A stretch of 64,000 bases of DNA, taken from Archangium lipolyticum. GTDB lineage: Bacteria; Myxococcota; Myxococcia; Myxococcales; Myxococcaceae. The notes beneath the pieces were generated by a model. The model ran no database searches. It had not been told where the DNA came from and saw only the letters and a list, made by a program, of their open reading frames with translations. The DNA is taken from assembly GCF_024623785.1 (NCBI RefSeq), contig NZ_JANKBZ010000033.1:1-64000 (forward strand). Reading direction: 5' to 3'. This document shows, piece by piece, positions 7,954-19,600 of the stretch. The translations under genes and the position numbers were made by a program. Every line of letters begins with the position of its first letter. Within the stretch, counting starts at the first letter, position 1.

Positions 7954-9104
7954 CGGAGCTGGACTGGCGCGAGCAGGTCGGCAAGCTGCTCGGGCGCGCG
8001 GAGAGGCTGGAGCCGGGCGAGGCCAAGGTGATGGCCCTGGAGGAGGCCGCGCGGCTCGCGGACGCGCACGGTGACGTGCCGCTCGCCTTCGAGGTGCGCG
8101 ACGCCCTCATCGACGCGGCCACCTTCGGCGGCTTCCCGGACCGGGCCCTGGTGGCCTTCGCCTGGTGCCGCGGACAGCAGCAGAGGGATCCGGAGCGTTT
8201 CTCTCCCGAGCCCCTTCTGTGGAAGCAGAAGTGGGTGGTGGGCCGGCTCGATGAGTTCCCCCACATCAGCCGCAAGCAGATAGAGGGCGCGCTGGATGAC
8301 GTGGAGCAGTGCTTCGCGAAGGCGGGCGCCGGACGGCGGGCCGTGCTGAAGCTGCGCTACCAGGCGGCTCGGGACATGGGCGACGACGCGGCGGCCGAGT
8401 CCTTCTGGGCCCAGTGGGTCAAGGAGCCGCGCGATCACCTCACCGATTGCCGCGCCTGCGAGCTGGACGATGAGCTGGACCATCACATCGACCGGGGCGA
8501 ATACGCCGTGGTGCTCGAGAAGGCACGGCCCCTGCTGGAGGGGCACAGCGCGTGCGCCGAGGTGCCCCACCTGACGCTGGGCAGCGTGCTCTACCCGCTC
8601 TTCAAGCTGGGACAGCTGGAGCGGGCACGGGACAGCCACCTGCGCGGCTATGACCTGGTGCAGCGCAACCGCGAGTTCCTCGCCACCCTGGGCGAGCACC
8701 TGGAGTTCCTGACCCTTACCGGCAACGTGGAGCGAGGACTGAAACTCTTCGCACGCCACGTGGGGTGGGCACTGGAGCACTCGAGTCACCGCGACCGCTT
8801 CACCTTCTATACGGCCTCGCTCGCGCTGATGGAGCGGGCGCTGGTGGAGGGACGGGAGCGGGTGACGCTCTCGCTGCCGCGCACCTTCACGTTGTACTCG
8901 TCCGAGGACCAGTACGAGGCGAGAGCGCTTCGCGGCTGGCTGGCCACACAGGCGGAGGGCATCGCCGCGAAGTTCGACGCACGCAATGGAACGGACCGCT
9001 TCCACAAGCTGCTCGCCCGAGCCAGACAGCTGGGAGAGGAAGTGGTCCCCTTCCCCATCGAGGCCCCCCCTCTCCCCTCTCCCTCCGGGAGAGGGACGGG
9101 GTGA
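7950..9104 (+). CDS. TPR-like helical-repeat protein coupled to the Hsp90 gene
   Basis: This 384-residue, all-helical-looking protein has repeating ~35-residue units rich in Ala, Leu and Tyr (for example KVMALEEAARLADAHGDVPL and YPLFKLGQLERARDSHLRGY), as in TPR proteins. The start codon is TTG at 7950, overlapping the chaperone stop as TTGA. No better start exists inside the conserved N-terminus. The tight coupling suggests a partner or client-adaptor of the Hsp90-like ATPase. That is inferred from gene order only. The last ~12 residues (PLPSPSGRGTG) are encoded by a dispersed palindromic repeat, so the natural C-terminus was probably extended when the repeat landed there. Confidence 0.7.
   Translation: MTELDWREQVGKLLGRAERLEPGEAKVMALEEAARLADAHGDVPLAFEVRDALIDAATFGGFPDRALVAFAWCRGQQQRDPERFSPEPLLWKQKWVVGRLDEFPHISRKQIEGALDDVEQCFAKAGAGRRAVLKLRYQAARDMGDDAAAESFWAQWVKEPRDHLTDCRACELDDELDHHIDRGEYAVVLEKARPLLEGHSACAEVPHLTLGSVLYPLFKLGQLERARDSHLRGYDLVQRNREFLATLGEHLEFLTLTGNVERGLKLFARHVGWALEHSSHRDRFTFYTASLALMERALVEGRERVTLSLPRTFTLYSSEDQYEARALRGWLATQAEGIAAKFDARNGTDRFHKLLARARQLGEEVVPFPIEAPPLPSPSGRGTG
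9075..9095. repeat. REP-like palindrome, copy 1
   Basis: A perfect 9-bp stem CCCTCTCCC / GGGAGAGGG with a 3-nt TCC loop is followed by ACGGGGTGAGGG. A second copy lies at 58935-58955. Both sit at 3' ends between convergent genes, so the element could also end transcription. This copy codes for the tail of the helical-repeat protein. Confidence 0.75.
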
Positions 9105-9138
9105 GGGTATCGGGGACCGAAGGGAGAGGGGATGGTGG

Positions 9139-10137
9139 TCACGGCCGCTTGTCGGGGCTCGCCGTCCTGGAGGGATCCCTCTCCACCACGGGACCCAGGA
9201 TTTCGTCGATGCGGCGCATCACGTCCGCGCTCAGCTTCACCCCCGCCGCCTTCACGTTCTCCTTCACCTGCTCGGGCCGCGACGCACCGATGATCGCCGA
9301 GGCCACGTTCGGGTTCTGCAGCACCCACGCCACCGCCAGCTGCGCCAGTGACAGGCCCACCCCGTCCGCCACGGGCTTGAGCTGCTGCACCCGCGTCAGC
9401 ACGTCATCCGACATGAAGCGCTGGACGAAGCGCGCGCCGCCCTTCTCGTCCGTGGCCCGGCTCCCCTCCGGCGGCTTCTGTCCCGGCTTGTACTTGCCCG
9501 TCAGCACGCCCTGCGCGATCGGCGACCAGACGATCTGCCCCACCCCCAATTCCTTCGAGGTCGGCACCACCTCGGCCTCGATGATCCGCCACAGCATGGA
9601 GTACTGCGGCTGGCTGGAGATGAGCTGGAAGCCCAGCTGCTTCGCCAGCTTCACGCCCTCGCGGATCTGCTCCGCCGTCCACTCGGACACGCCGATGTAG
9701 AGCGCCTTGCCCTGCCGCACCACGTCCGCGAAGGCCTGCATCGTCTCCTCGAGCGGCGTCTCGACGTCGTACCGGTGCGCCTGGTACAGGTCCACGTAGT
9801 CCGTCTTCAGCCGCCGCAGCGAGCCGTTGATGGACTCCAGGATGTGCTTGCGCGACAGGCCCCGGTCATTCGGGCCGGGACCCGTGGGCCAGTACACCTT
9901 GGTGAAGATCTCCAGGCCCTCGCGCCGCTGGCCCGCCAGGGCACGGCCGAGCACCTCCTCCGCGCGAGTCGCGGCATAGACATCCGCGGTATCGAAGGTG
10001 GTGATGCCCTCTTCGAGCGCGGCACGGACACAAGCGAGCGCCGCGGCCTCCTCGACCTGGGAGCCATGGGTCAGCCAGTTCCCGTAGGAGATTTCGCTGA
10101 CCATGAGACCACTGCCGCCGAGATGTCGGAAGTTCAT
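9139..10137 (-). CDS. Aldo/keto reductase (Kv-beta/AKR6-like)
   Basis: This is a 332-residue NADPH-dependent TIM-barrel oxidoreductase. The catalytic tetrad is visible as D49, Y54 (FDTADVYA), K80 (IFTKVYW) and H121 (LYQAHRYD). The cofactor end shows SAIIGASRPEQVKENV near residues 283-298. The opening MNFRHLGGSGLMVSEISYG and the phrase WSPIAQGVLTGKY are typical of the voltage-gated K+ channel beta-subunit-like (AKR6) group, which reduces aldehydes and ketones. The ATG at 10137 was chosen over upstream in-frame codons because the family N-terminus begins there. It lies 57 nt downstream of the receiver-kinase gene on the same strand and may share its transcript. The physiological substrate is unknown. 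Confidence 0.9.
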   Translation of the reverse strand: MNFRHLGGSGLMVSEISYGNWLTHGSQVEEAAALACVRAALEEGITTFDTADVYAATRAEEVLGRALAGQRREGLEIFTKVYWPTGPGPNDRGLSRKHILESINGSLRRLKTDYVDLYQAHRYDVETPLEETMQAFADVVRQGKALYIGVSEWTAEQIREGVKLAKQLGFQLISSQPQYSMLWRIIEAEVVPTSKELGVGQIVWSPIAQGVLTGKYKPGQKPPEGSRATDEKGGARFVQRFMSDDVLTRVQQLKPVADGVGLSLAQLAVAWVLQNPNVASAIIGASRPEQVKENVKAAGVKLSADVMRRIDEILGPVVERDPSRTASPDKRP

Positions 10138-10194
10138 GCGCGCGGCATAACCCGCGCTACGGACCGGCACCACCCAAACCACCACCGGACCGCG

Positions 10195-11769
10195 TCAGCC
10201 ATCCGCCAGCAAACGGGTGGGCAGCGAGACGGTGAACACTGTCCCGTCTCCCGGCACGCTGCGCACCGCGATCTCCCCCCCGAGCCGCCGCACGATGTTG
10301 CGGCTGATGGACAGTCCCAGTCCCGTGCCCGTCGAGCCCTTCGTGGTGAAGAAGGGTTGGAAGAGCCGGGGCAGGAGCTCCGAGGAGATTCCGGGACCCG
10401 TGTCGCTGACCTCGATGATGGCCAGGCCGGCCTCACCCCGGGTGGTGAGACGGATCTCCCTGCGCGTCCCATCCCCTTCCGCGATCGCCTGCGCCGCGTT
10501 GACGAGCAGGTTGACGAAGACCTGTGAGACGGGCCCCGGGCTCCCCCGCACCAGCAGGCCCTCGGCGAGCTGGGTCTTGACGTCCGCCCGCTGCGTCGTC
10601 TCGATGCGCGCGATGCGCAGCGCCGAACGGATGGCCTCGTTGAGATCGAACCACCCCCTGTCCTCGTCATCCGTGCGCGCCAGCGAGCGCATGTCCCGCA
10701 CGATGTCGCTGATCCGGTGGGCGCCCTCGCGCGCGTCCAGCACCGCCTGCTCCAGCTCGTCCATGTCCACCTGGGCACCCCGGCGCAGCGCGGCCAGTTG
10801 ATCCCGGATGAAGCCCAGGTTGCTGAGCACGTAGGCCGCGGGGTTGTTGATCTCATGCCCGATCCCCGCCGCCACCTGCCCCAGCGTCGCCAGCCGCTCG
10901 GACGCCGCGAGCTGGCAGGCCAGGCGCCCGTTCTCCAGCGCCAGCACCACATGGCTGGAGAGCACCGCCGTGCGATCCAGATCCTTCTTGCCGAAGATGC
11001 GCGAGCTCTCCCTGCGCAGCAGGCCCAGCACCCCGAGCACCCGCTCCCCCACCGCCAGCGGATAGAGGATGAGCGACGCCCCCATCCCCAACCCCAGCTC
11101 CCGGTTGGGGCCGAGCCGCCGATCCTCGAGCCCCGGCGCCACGAGCGCCGGCGTCCGATCGATGGCCAGCGCGTGGACGACCTTCTCCGCCAGCTCGCGC
11201 AGCAGGGTGCCCTCGGCCTCGGAGGCCAGGCCCCGCTCGTGCACCTGCTGCAACCGCCCCTGCACATCCGGCATCAGCAGCACCACCGCGTCCGCGGCCA
11301 GCAGCGACTGGCTCCCCTCCACGATGGCCTGCGGGAGCCGCTCCAGCTCGTTCGTCGAGAAGAAGGCCTGGCTCGCCCGCACCAGGTCCGCCGAGACGTT
11401 GAGCCGGTAGCGGTCGAGCGCGCGCGCCACGCACGAGTACATCTCGTGGATGTCGAACGGCTTGCGGATGAGGTCGAACGCACCGGCCCTCATGCATTCG
11501 ATGGCGGTCTCCACCTCGGCATAGCCGGTGGCGACGATGACCTCGGTGGCCGGCAGCGCCTGCTTCACCTCGTGCAACAGCTCGAGCCCGCTCATGAAGG
11601 GCATCCGGACGTCGGTGATGACCAGGCCGGGTGAGCACTCGCGCAGCACGCGCAGGGCGGCCTTGCCGTCGGACGCCTCGGTGATGGCGTACCCCTCCAG
11701 CTCCAACTGGTACCGCAGGAGCAGGCGCATGTCCCGTTCATCGTCCACGACGAGGATCTGCTCAGGCAT
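10195..11769 (-). CDS. Response-regulator/histidine-kinase hybrid (REC-GAF-HisKA-HATPase)
   Basis: This is a 524-residue cytoplasmic signalling protein. Residues 1-120 are a receiver with phospho-acceptor D53 (LVITDVRMP) and conserved Lys in LIRKPFD. Residues ~135-280 look like a GAF sensor. H305 lies in the H-box (AAGIGHEINNPAAY). An HATPase_c domain follows, with DTGPGI and GTGLGLSI. There is no membrane segment, so it senses inside the cell or receives phosphate from another kinase. The ATG at 11769 has GGAGCTCC upstream. A TTG at 11841 overlapping the preceding kinase stop is an alternative. The adjacency suggests that the membrane kinase upstream and this protein form one phosphorelay. 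The input signal and output regulator are not in the window. Confidence 0.88.
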   Translation of the reverse strand: MPEQILVVDDERDMRLLLRYQLELEGYAITEASDGKAALRVLRECSPGLVITDVRMPFMSGLELLHEVKQALPATEVIVATGYAEVETAIECMRAGAFDLIRKPFDIHEMYSCVARALDRYRLNVSADLVRASQAFFSTNELERLPQAIVEGSQSLLAADAVVLLMPDVQGRLQQVHERGLASEAEGTLLRELAEKVVHALAIDRTPALVAPGLEDRRLGPNRELGLGMGASLILYPLAVGERVLGVLGLLRRESSRIFGKKDLDRTAVLSSHVVLALENGRLACQLAASERLATLGQVAAGIGHEINNPAAYVLSNLGFIRDQLAALRRGAQVDMDELEQAVLDAREGAHRISDIVRDMRSLARTDDEDRGWFDLNEAIRSALRIARIETTQRADVKTQLAEGLLVRGSPGPVSQVFVNLLVNAAQAIAEGDGTRREIRLTTRGEAGLAIIEVSDTGPGISSELLPRLFQPFFTTKGSTGTGLGLSISRNIVRRLGGEIAVRSVPGDGTVFTVSLPTRLLADG

Positions 11770-11837
11770 GGGGGAGCTCCGGGTCGACGAGGGGGTGGGC
11801 ACGGCGGGGGTTCCTGTGGAGGAGGAAGGGCGCGGGC

Positions 11838-13250
11838 TCAAGCGGAGACCTCCGTGTGATGCGCCAGCGCCGCGGGGAGCCAGAGACGCACCGTCGTCCC
11901 GGAGCCGAGCACCGACTCCACGTCGATGCGGCCTCCGTGCGACTCGATGATGCTGCGGGTGATGGACAAGCCCAGGCCCGTCCCCTGCCCGACCGGCTTG
12001 GTGGTGAAGAAGGGATCGAAGATGCGCTGGAGCATGTCCGGGGGAATCCCCCGCCCGGTGTCCTTCACGGCCAGCTCCACCCCGTCACGTGTGGGAGAAG
12101 CGCGCGCCGCGATGGACACGCTGCCCCCCGGCGGCGTCGCGTCCAGCCCGTTGCCCACCAGGTTCAGCAGCGCCGACTCGAGCTCCGCCACCCGGCCCTC
12201 CAGCTCGGGCAGGCCCACCGGCGAGGGGACGATCCCCAGGCTCACCTCTCCGTGCCGGGCCTGCCCCATGGCCAGCTCGCACACACGCTCCAGCATGGGT
12301 CCCACCTCGATGCGCTCGCGCTCCGGGCCACCCCGGCGGGAGAAGTCCAGGAGCGTCCGCACCAGCTGGGCGCAGCGCTGCGTCTGCTTCTCGATGGAGA
12401 GCAGCGCCATGCGCGACGCCTCGTCCTGGGAGGGCTTCCTCAACAGTCCCTGCGCGAAGCCGAGGATGATGCCGAGCGGATTGTTGAGCTCGTGCGAGAG
12501 GCCCGCCACCAGCGTGCCCACCGCCGCCATCTTCTCCGACTGCACCAGCGACTCGCGCAGCCGCTTGTACTCGCGCAGGTCCCTCACGATGCAGACGTGC
12601 CCCTGCACCTGCCCCAGCGCGTCGAGAATGCGCGACAGGGTGACCTGCACCGGAATCGTGCCCGCCCGCGAGGTGATCAGCGACAGCTCCGCCTCCACCG
12701 GCTCGCCCTCCGTGGCGCGGGCGGCGAGCCCGGAGAACCGCCCGCGCTCGTCCTCGGGCACCACCCGCTCCAGGAAGGACGCCCCCAACATCTCCAGCCG
12801 TGGCCACCCGAAGAGCTTCTCCGCCGCCGTGTTCCAGACGTGGATCCACCCCTCCCCGCCCACCATGATGATGGCGTTGGGAGACGTGGAGGTGATCTGC
12901 GCCAACAGGGAGAGATGGTCGCGCGAGCGCTCCAGCTCGGCGGTGTGCTCCTCGAGCTGCTCGAGCATCAGGTTGAAGGTGCCCGCGAGGGCGCCCAGCT
13001 CGTCCTTCGACCGCACCTGGATGCGCTGGCTCAGGTCCCCACCGTCGATGATGCGCAGCAGGGTGACCCGCAGCTGCTGAAGCTGGCGCAGCAGGACCCG
13101 CGCACGCCAGAAGACCAGCAGCGCCAGCACGAGGGCCATCACCCTGCCGCCGCCGCTGGACAGGGTGGCCATCAAGAAGCCCACCAGGGCCACGTCGATC
13201 AGAAGAAAGACGAGGAGATGCCTGCCCTGGAAACTCCGGAGGATGTTCAC
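11838..13250 (-). CDS. Membrane histidine kinase (TM-HAMP-PAS-HisKA-HATPase)
   Basis: This is a 470-residue sensor kinase. Two hydrophobic segments (about residues 11-31 and 37-50) form a short hairpin with almost no periplasmic loop. HAMP follows (~55-108), then PAS (~113-235, with SPNAIIMVGGEGWIHVWN), H253 in GLSHELNNPLG, and HATPase_c with DTGRGIPPDM and GTGLGLSI. The GTG start at 13250 is supported by a GTGA overlap with the stop of a small upstream reading frame. Without a sensory loop it probably detects a membrane or internal cue through the PAS domain. Its stop abuts the next kinase gene, so the two form an operon. Confidence 0.86.
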   Translation of the reverse strand: MNILRSFQGRHLLVFLLIDVALVGFLMATLSSGGGRVMALVLALLVFWRARVLLRQLQQLRVTLLRIIDGGDLSQRIQVRSKDELGALAGTFNLMLEQLEEHTAELERSRDHLSLLAQITSTSPNAIIMVGGEGWIHVWNTAAEKLFGWPRLEMLGASFLERVVPEDERGRFSGLAARATEGEPVEAELSLITSRAGTIPVQVTLSRILDALGQVQGHVCIVRDLREYKRLRESLVQSEKMAAVGTLVAGLSHELNNPLGIILGFAQGLLRKPSQDEASRMALLSIEKQTQRCAQLVRTLLDFSRRGGPERERIEVGPMLERVCELAMGQARHGEVSLGIVPSPVGLPELEGRVAELESALLNLVGNGLDATPPGGSVSIAARASPTRDGVELAVKDTGRGIPPDMLQRIFDPFFTTKPVGQGTGLGLSITRSIIESHGGRIDVESVLGSGTTVRLWLPAALAHHTEVSA

Positions 13251-13354
13251 GGAGCCGCCCCTCGGTCCGGGCTCCCGCCAGGCGTCTTCTCCTGTGCCAC
13301 GGCCACGCCGCACAGCAGCGCGAGGCCCCACCCTCCTGGCAACAGTCGTCCCAT
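13247..13354 (-). CDS. Small 35-residue signal-peptide-like ORF upstream of the kinase
   Basis: The ATG at 13354 is preceded by GGGGGAGA. The predicted peptide starts MGRLLPGGWGLALLCGVAVA and then has a short polar tail (QEKTPGGSPDRGAAP), so it looks like a secretion signal with a ~15-residue mature part. Its TGA overlaps the GTG of the kinase gene (GTGA), which suggests translational coupling. It may be a tiny exported sensor partner, a coupling leader, or a chance frame. The overlap and ribosome site are the only support. Confidence 0.45.
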   Translation of the reverse strand: MGRLLPGGWGLALLCGVAVAQEKTPGGSPDRGAAP

Positions 13355-13427
13355 GGTCTCCCCCGGAAATCCCGTTTGCCCAGAATATACGAGCCCGGGT
13401 CGGAGGCGAGACCCACCCACGAATGGT

Positions 13428-13463
13428 CACGGGTGCCGGGTGGGAGCATTCCCGGCACCCGTG
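13428..13463 (-). terminator. Strong hairpin after tex
   Basis: A perfect 13-bp stem CACGGGTGCCGGG / CCCGGCACCCGTG with a 10-nt loop begins 14 nt past the tex stop. There is no T-run, as is common in GC-rich genomes. It separates tex from the kinase operon. Confidence 0.75.
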
Positions 13464-13476
13464 AGGTGCTGTCTTC

Positions 13477-15798
<2,322 letters not shown>

Positions 15799-15847
15799 GG
15801 CGACACACACCCTACACCACCCCACACAAGATTGCGAGTGGGCGGAA

Positions 15848-15879
15848 GGGGGCCGGCGGCAGCCTGTCCGCTGGCCCCC
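15848..15879 (-). terminator. Hairpin after the lipoprotein/TonB-receptor operon
   Basis: A 12-bp stem GGGGGCCGGCGG / CCGCTGGCCCCC (one G-T pair) with an 8-nt loop lies directly past the lipoprotein stop at 15886. Confidence 0.72.
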
Positions 15880-15885
15880 GGAGGT

Positions 15886-16668
15886 TCACGGCTTGTCCGA
15901 GGGAACCTCGCCCGTGAGTACGCAGATCATCACGTTCGGATCGCACTTCACCGGGAAGATGGGGTTGATGCCGGAGCCGCGGACGCGGCCCACGGCGGGA
16001 TCCGGATTCGGGTCGCACTTGGACTCATCCGGCACCGTCTTCTTGTCCTTCTTGCCATCCCCATCGGCGTCGGTATCGAGCGTGATTTCCGTCCCGCACG
16101 CCACCACCGGCCAGATGCCCTTCACCGAGTACTCGGCGGTGCAGTCGTTCTGGGTGTAGCGCAGGTCCGCGACGAACTGCGTGCCCGGAATCTGCGGCGT
16201 GCTGTAGATGCGCACGTTGGACCACTCGTAGGTGAGGCTGACGGGCGCCTTGCTGACCCCCCCGTAGCGCGACACCAGCCGCGCCGGGTTGAGCGTGGGC
16301 ACCTCGCAGAAGTTGTCCGCGCCCGGAGCATCCGCCGTCAGCTCGCCCACGGAGTTGGGCTCCCTGGGCGCGTCCGGATCCATCTGGGTGTCCTTGTGCG
16401 CCAGCTCGTCGCCGATCCGCCGTGCGCGGAGGGACACCGAGTCCCGCCCGTTGGGATCCTGGTTGAAATACTTCTCCAGGCCCACCCGCTCCGGCTTGAG
16501 CTGAGCGCACGTACGGCTCGCGTCCTGTCCCTGCTTCAGGGTGTAGACGGTCGCGAACGCGCCCTTGCCCACCAGGCACTGCGGGTCCTGCTGCTCGGCG
16601 CCACAGGCGCCCAGGGTCGAGGCGAACAGCACCGCACCCGAAACCGATCCGATCAATCGAAGGTTCAT
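15886..16668 (-). CDS. Lipoprotein paired with an Oar-like TonB receptor
   Basis: This is a 260-residue protein with a lipoprotein signal: MNLRLIGSVSGAVLFAS followed by the lipobox LGAC, the Cys being acylated. The mature part has several cysteines and an acidic DTDADGDGKKDKK stretch like a calcium-binding thrombospondin type-3 repeat. No enzyme motif was recognised. The ATG at 16668 lies 23 nt after the stop of the TonB-dependent receptor, so the two are co-transcribed. By analogy with SusC/SusD-type pairs it may be the surface partner of the receptor. That is inference, as no SusD motif is visible. Confidence 0.72.
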   Translation of the reverse strand: MNLRLIGSVSGAVLFASTLGACGAEQQDPQCLVGKGAFATVYTLKQGQDASRTCAQLKPERVGLEKYFNQDPNGRDSVSLRARRIGDELAHKDTQMDPDAPREPNSVGELTADAPGADNFCEVPTLNPARLVSRYGGVSKAPVSLTYEWSNVRIYSTPQIPGTQFVADLRYTQNDCTAEYSVKGIWPVVACGTEITLDTDADGDGKKDKKTVPDESKCDPNPDPAVGRVRGSGINPIFPVKCDPNVMICVLTGEVPSDKP

Positions 16669-16691
16669 GGAGTCTCTCCCGGGTGCCCGCA

Positions 16692-19600
16692 TTAGAAGCT
16701 CAGCCTCATGCCGAAGCGCACGGCGCGAGGCGTCTGGTAGGCGATCGGGCGCTTGAAGTTGGGGTTGATGTCCGAACCCTGGATGGTCTTGGGATTCTCA
16801 TCCGAGCTGCTGGCGAGATAGACGCGGCAGTCGGGGCTACCCGGGGTGACGCAGCTGGTGACGTTCACCGGCTTGCCGTCCTTCTCGATGGGCTTGACAT
16901 CGGCGGTGGTGAAGACCTGGTCCACGTCCGTCACCTGCTGGAAGTTGAAGACGTTGAAGACGTCCAGGGTGAGGCTGAGCGTGTAGTTGCCGGACAGCCG
17001 CCGATTGAGGCCCAGGTGGCCGTCGATGTTGTGGACCCAGGGCAACCGGCCCGCGCTGCCGCGCGGCAGGAGGAACGTCTCCGCGCCGGTGTAGATCGGG
17101 TGATAGCCCAGGTAGTTCAGCGGCGCGCCCGAGCGCGCCCGGTAACCACCGCCCAGGTTGATGGACATGTCCTTGCCCAGCTGGAACTCCTTGGCGCCAA
17201 AGGCCTTGAAGGCGTGGGTGCGGTCACCCGGCAGCGCCCCATCGCGGTTGGTGGTCAGCGACACCAGGTCGAAGTCGCGCGTCAGGTTGGGCGAGAGCTG
17301 GGCGTTTTCCGCGCGGAACAGACCCGAGTAATTGCCGCGCAGCGAGGACCACGTGTAGCTGACCTGGGCCAGCCAATCATTGGAGAAGGTCTTGGTGTAG
17401 TAGACGTTCACCGCGTCGTAGTCGCGGCGCGCCTCGGGGAAGTCCGTCGAGTAGCCCTTGCCCGGGTTGCCCAGGAAGAAGGTGCGGGTGTTGTCGCGAC
17501 TCATGTCCTCGATGACGTCGTTGAGGTAGCGCCGGGTATACGAGACGCCCACGCGCCCGAGCAGCACCTCGTACTCGGCGCCAAGGACGAACTCATCGCT
17601 GGACTGGGCGCGGATCTTCGGATCCACCGGCACACGGTCTCCGCCCTCGGAGACCCACTGCTGGTTGGGGCTCTCTGGGGTTCCACGCGTCTGCCGGTTG
17701 GCGGCCAGGGTGCAGTCCCCGCCGGGAGCGAGGTCGGCCGGATCCCTGGGATCGCAGGACGCGTTGTAGGTGGCCGCCAGCTGCTGCTGCTGCGGGAACG
17801 ACAGGTCGGCCATGTCGAGGGGGACGTTCTCGTAGAAGCGCGCGTAGTTGGCGTAGAGCTTCGAGCGGCCCTGCTGGGTGAAGTCGTAGATGACGCCGAT
17901 GCGGGGCGACCACTGGTGGGGCAGATTCAGGCCCATCTTGCCGTCCATGCCCCAGATGGTCTGCGTGTCGTAGCGCACGCCCGCGTTGACCGTCACCTTG
18001 TCGAGGATGGACCAGCTGTCCTGGACGAAGCCGCCGACCGTCAGCGAGGTGGTCGTCCCCTCCTTCGAGGGCAGGAAGACGGGCTGGTCAGGCGCATCGA
18101 GGTAGCCGTACTGGGTCCGGCTCTCGAAGCACGTGCCGTCCGGGCACTCGCGCCAGGGAGCCAGGCCGGTGCGCGCGCGGTTGTTGTAGAAGCTGGCGCC
18201 CTCGGCGTCGAAGCCCGCCTTGATGACGTGGTGGCCGAGCCCCTCGAACAGGTACGTCCCCAGCACCTTACCCTGGTAGCGGTCCAGCTCCGAAACGCTG
18301 ATCGTCCCGGGCCCACCCGTGGTGTACGCGGTGACGGGGCAGCGCGCCACGCTCGCGCCCGGCTCCGCGCAGGCGGCCGCGTCGGGGATGCTCTCGAACT
18401 CGGTGATGGAGTGGTAGCCGGGATTGCTCGAGCGGCGCCAGGTGATCTTCGGCACGGCGGCAAGGCCGTCGCCCCCCAGCTGCGAGCCGTCCGACGGGAG
18501 GATGGAGGCATCCTGGTGGTGCCAGCCGACCGTCGCGTCGATCAGCAGCGCCTTGTTGAAGAAGGAGGAGGACTGCTTGGCCACGACATCCAGCGCGCCG
18601 CCCGTGCGCCGGGTGGCGATGGACTCATAGGAGCCCTGGACGTACCCGGTGCAGGACAGCCCGCTGCACACCTCGGGGGCCCCATCGCGGCTGAAGGAGT
18701 ACCGACCCGCGCCGCCCGACCAGTTGGGCGTGCCGTACACCGTCAGCGACAGGTTGTGGTCCGGGTTGAAGAGGTACGTGAGCTTGCCGATGTACTGGAT
18801 GGTCCGGTCGTCCGCGAAGCGATCCACCCGTGTGCCCTCGATGGGTGTCGTCTGGGCGAACCGGGTGGTGGGGTCGATCCGCGCCTTGCCCACCGCCGTG
18901 CAGCCGTTGGCCGGGTCCACCGCGGTGCAGAGATCGTAGGCGTTGAGCTGCCGCGACACCTGGATGCGGGTGAACGAGGGCGCCACACCGGCGTAGAACC
19001 ACAGCTTGTCCTTCACGATGGGGCCGCCCAGCTCGAAGCCGAAGTCCCCCTGGTTCCACGGCGTACCTTTCGCGGAGATGACGCTGCCGGCCTGCTGGAG
19101 CTCCAGGGCCGCCGTCTGGAGGAAGCCCGGGGCCACGTTGCCGAAGAGCGAGCCGTGGAACTCGTTGGAACCGGACTTGGTGACCACGTTGAGCACACCG
19201 CCCGTGGAGCGGCCGTACTCGGGCATGTAGCCACCGGTGATGACGTTGACCTCCTTGACGAACTCCACCGAGAGCGGCGTGCCGATGGTGCCCACCGCCG
19301 GGTCGTTCACCGACAGGCCATCCACCACGAACTGGTTCTCGGGCGAGGTGCTGCCGTTGATGCTCACGCCGAACTGGTCCTCCTGCGCGCCGGGAGCCAT
19401 CTCGGCCAGGGACTCGAAGGAGCGCGACGCCGAGCCCTTCGAGCCCGGGCGGCTCACCGCCAGGTTGCGCAGCAGGTTGGAGTCCACGCTCATGCCCGAC
19501 GCGCTCGAGCCCACGTCGATGGTCGGCGCGGTGGCCGTGACGACCATCTCCTCACTCAGCCCCGACTCCGGCAGCAGCTCCACGTTGAAGCGGATGGTGC

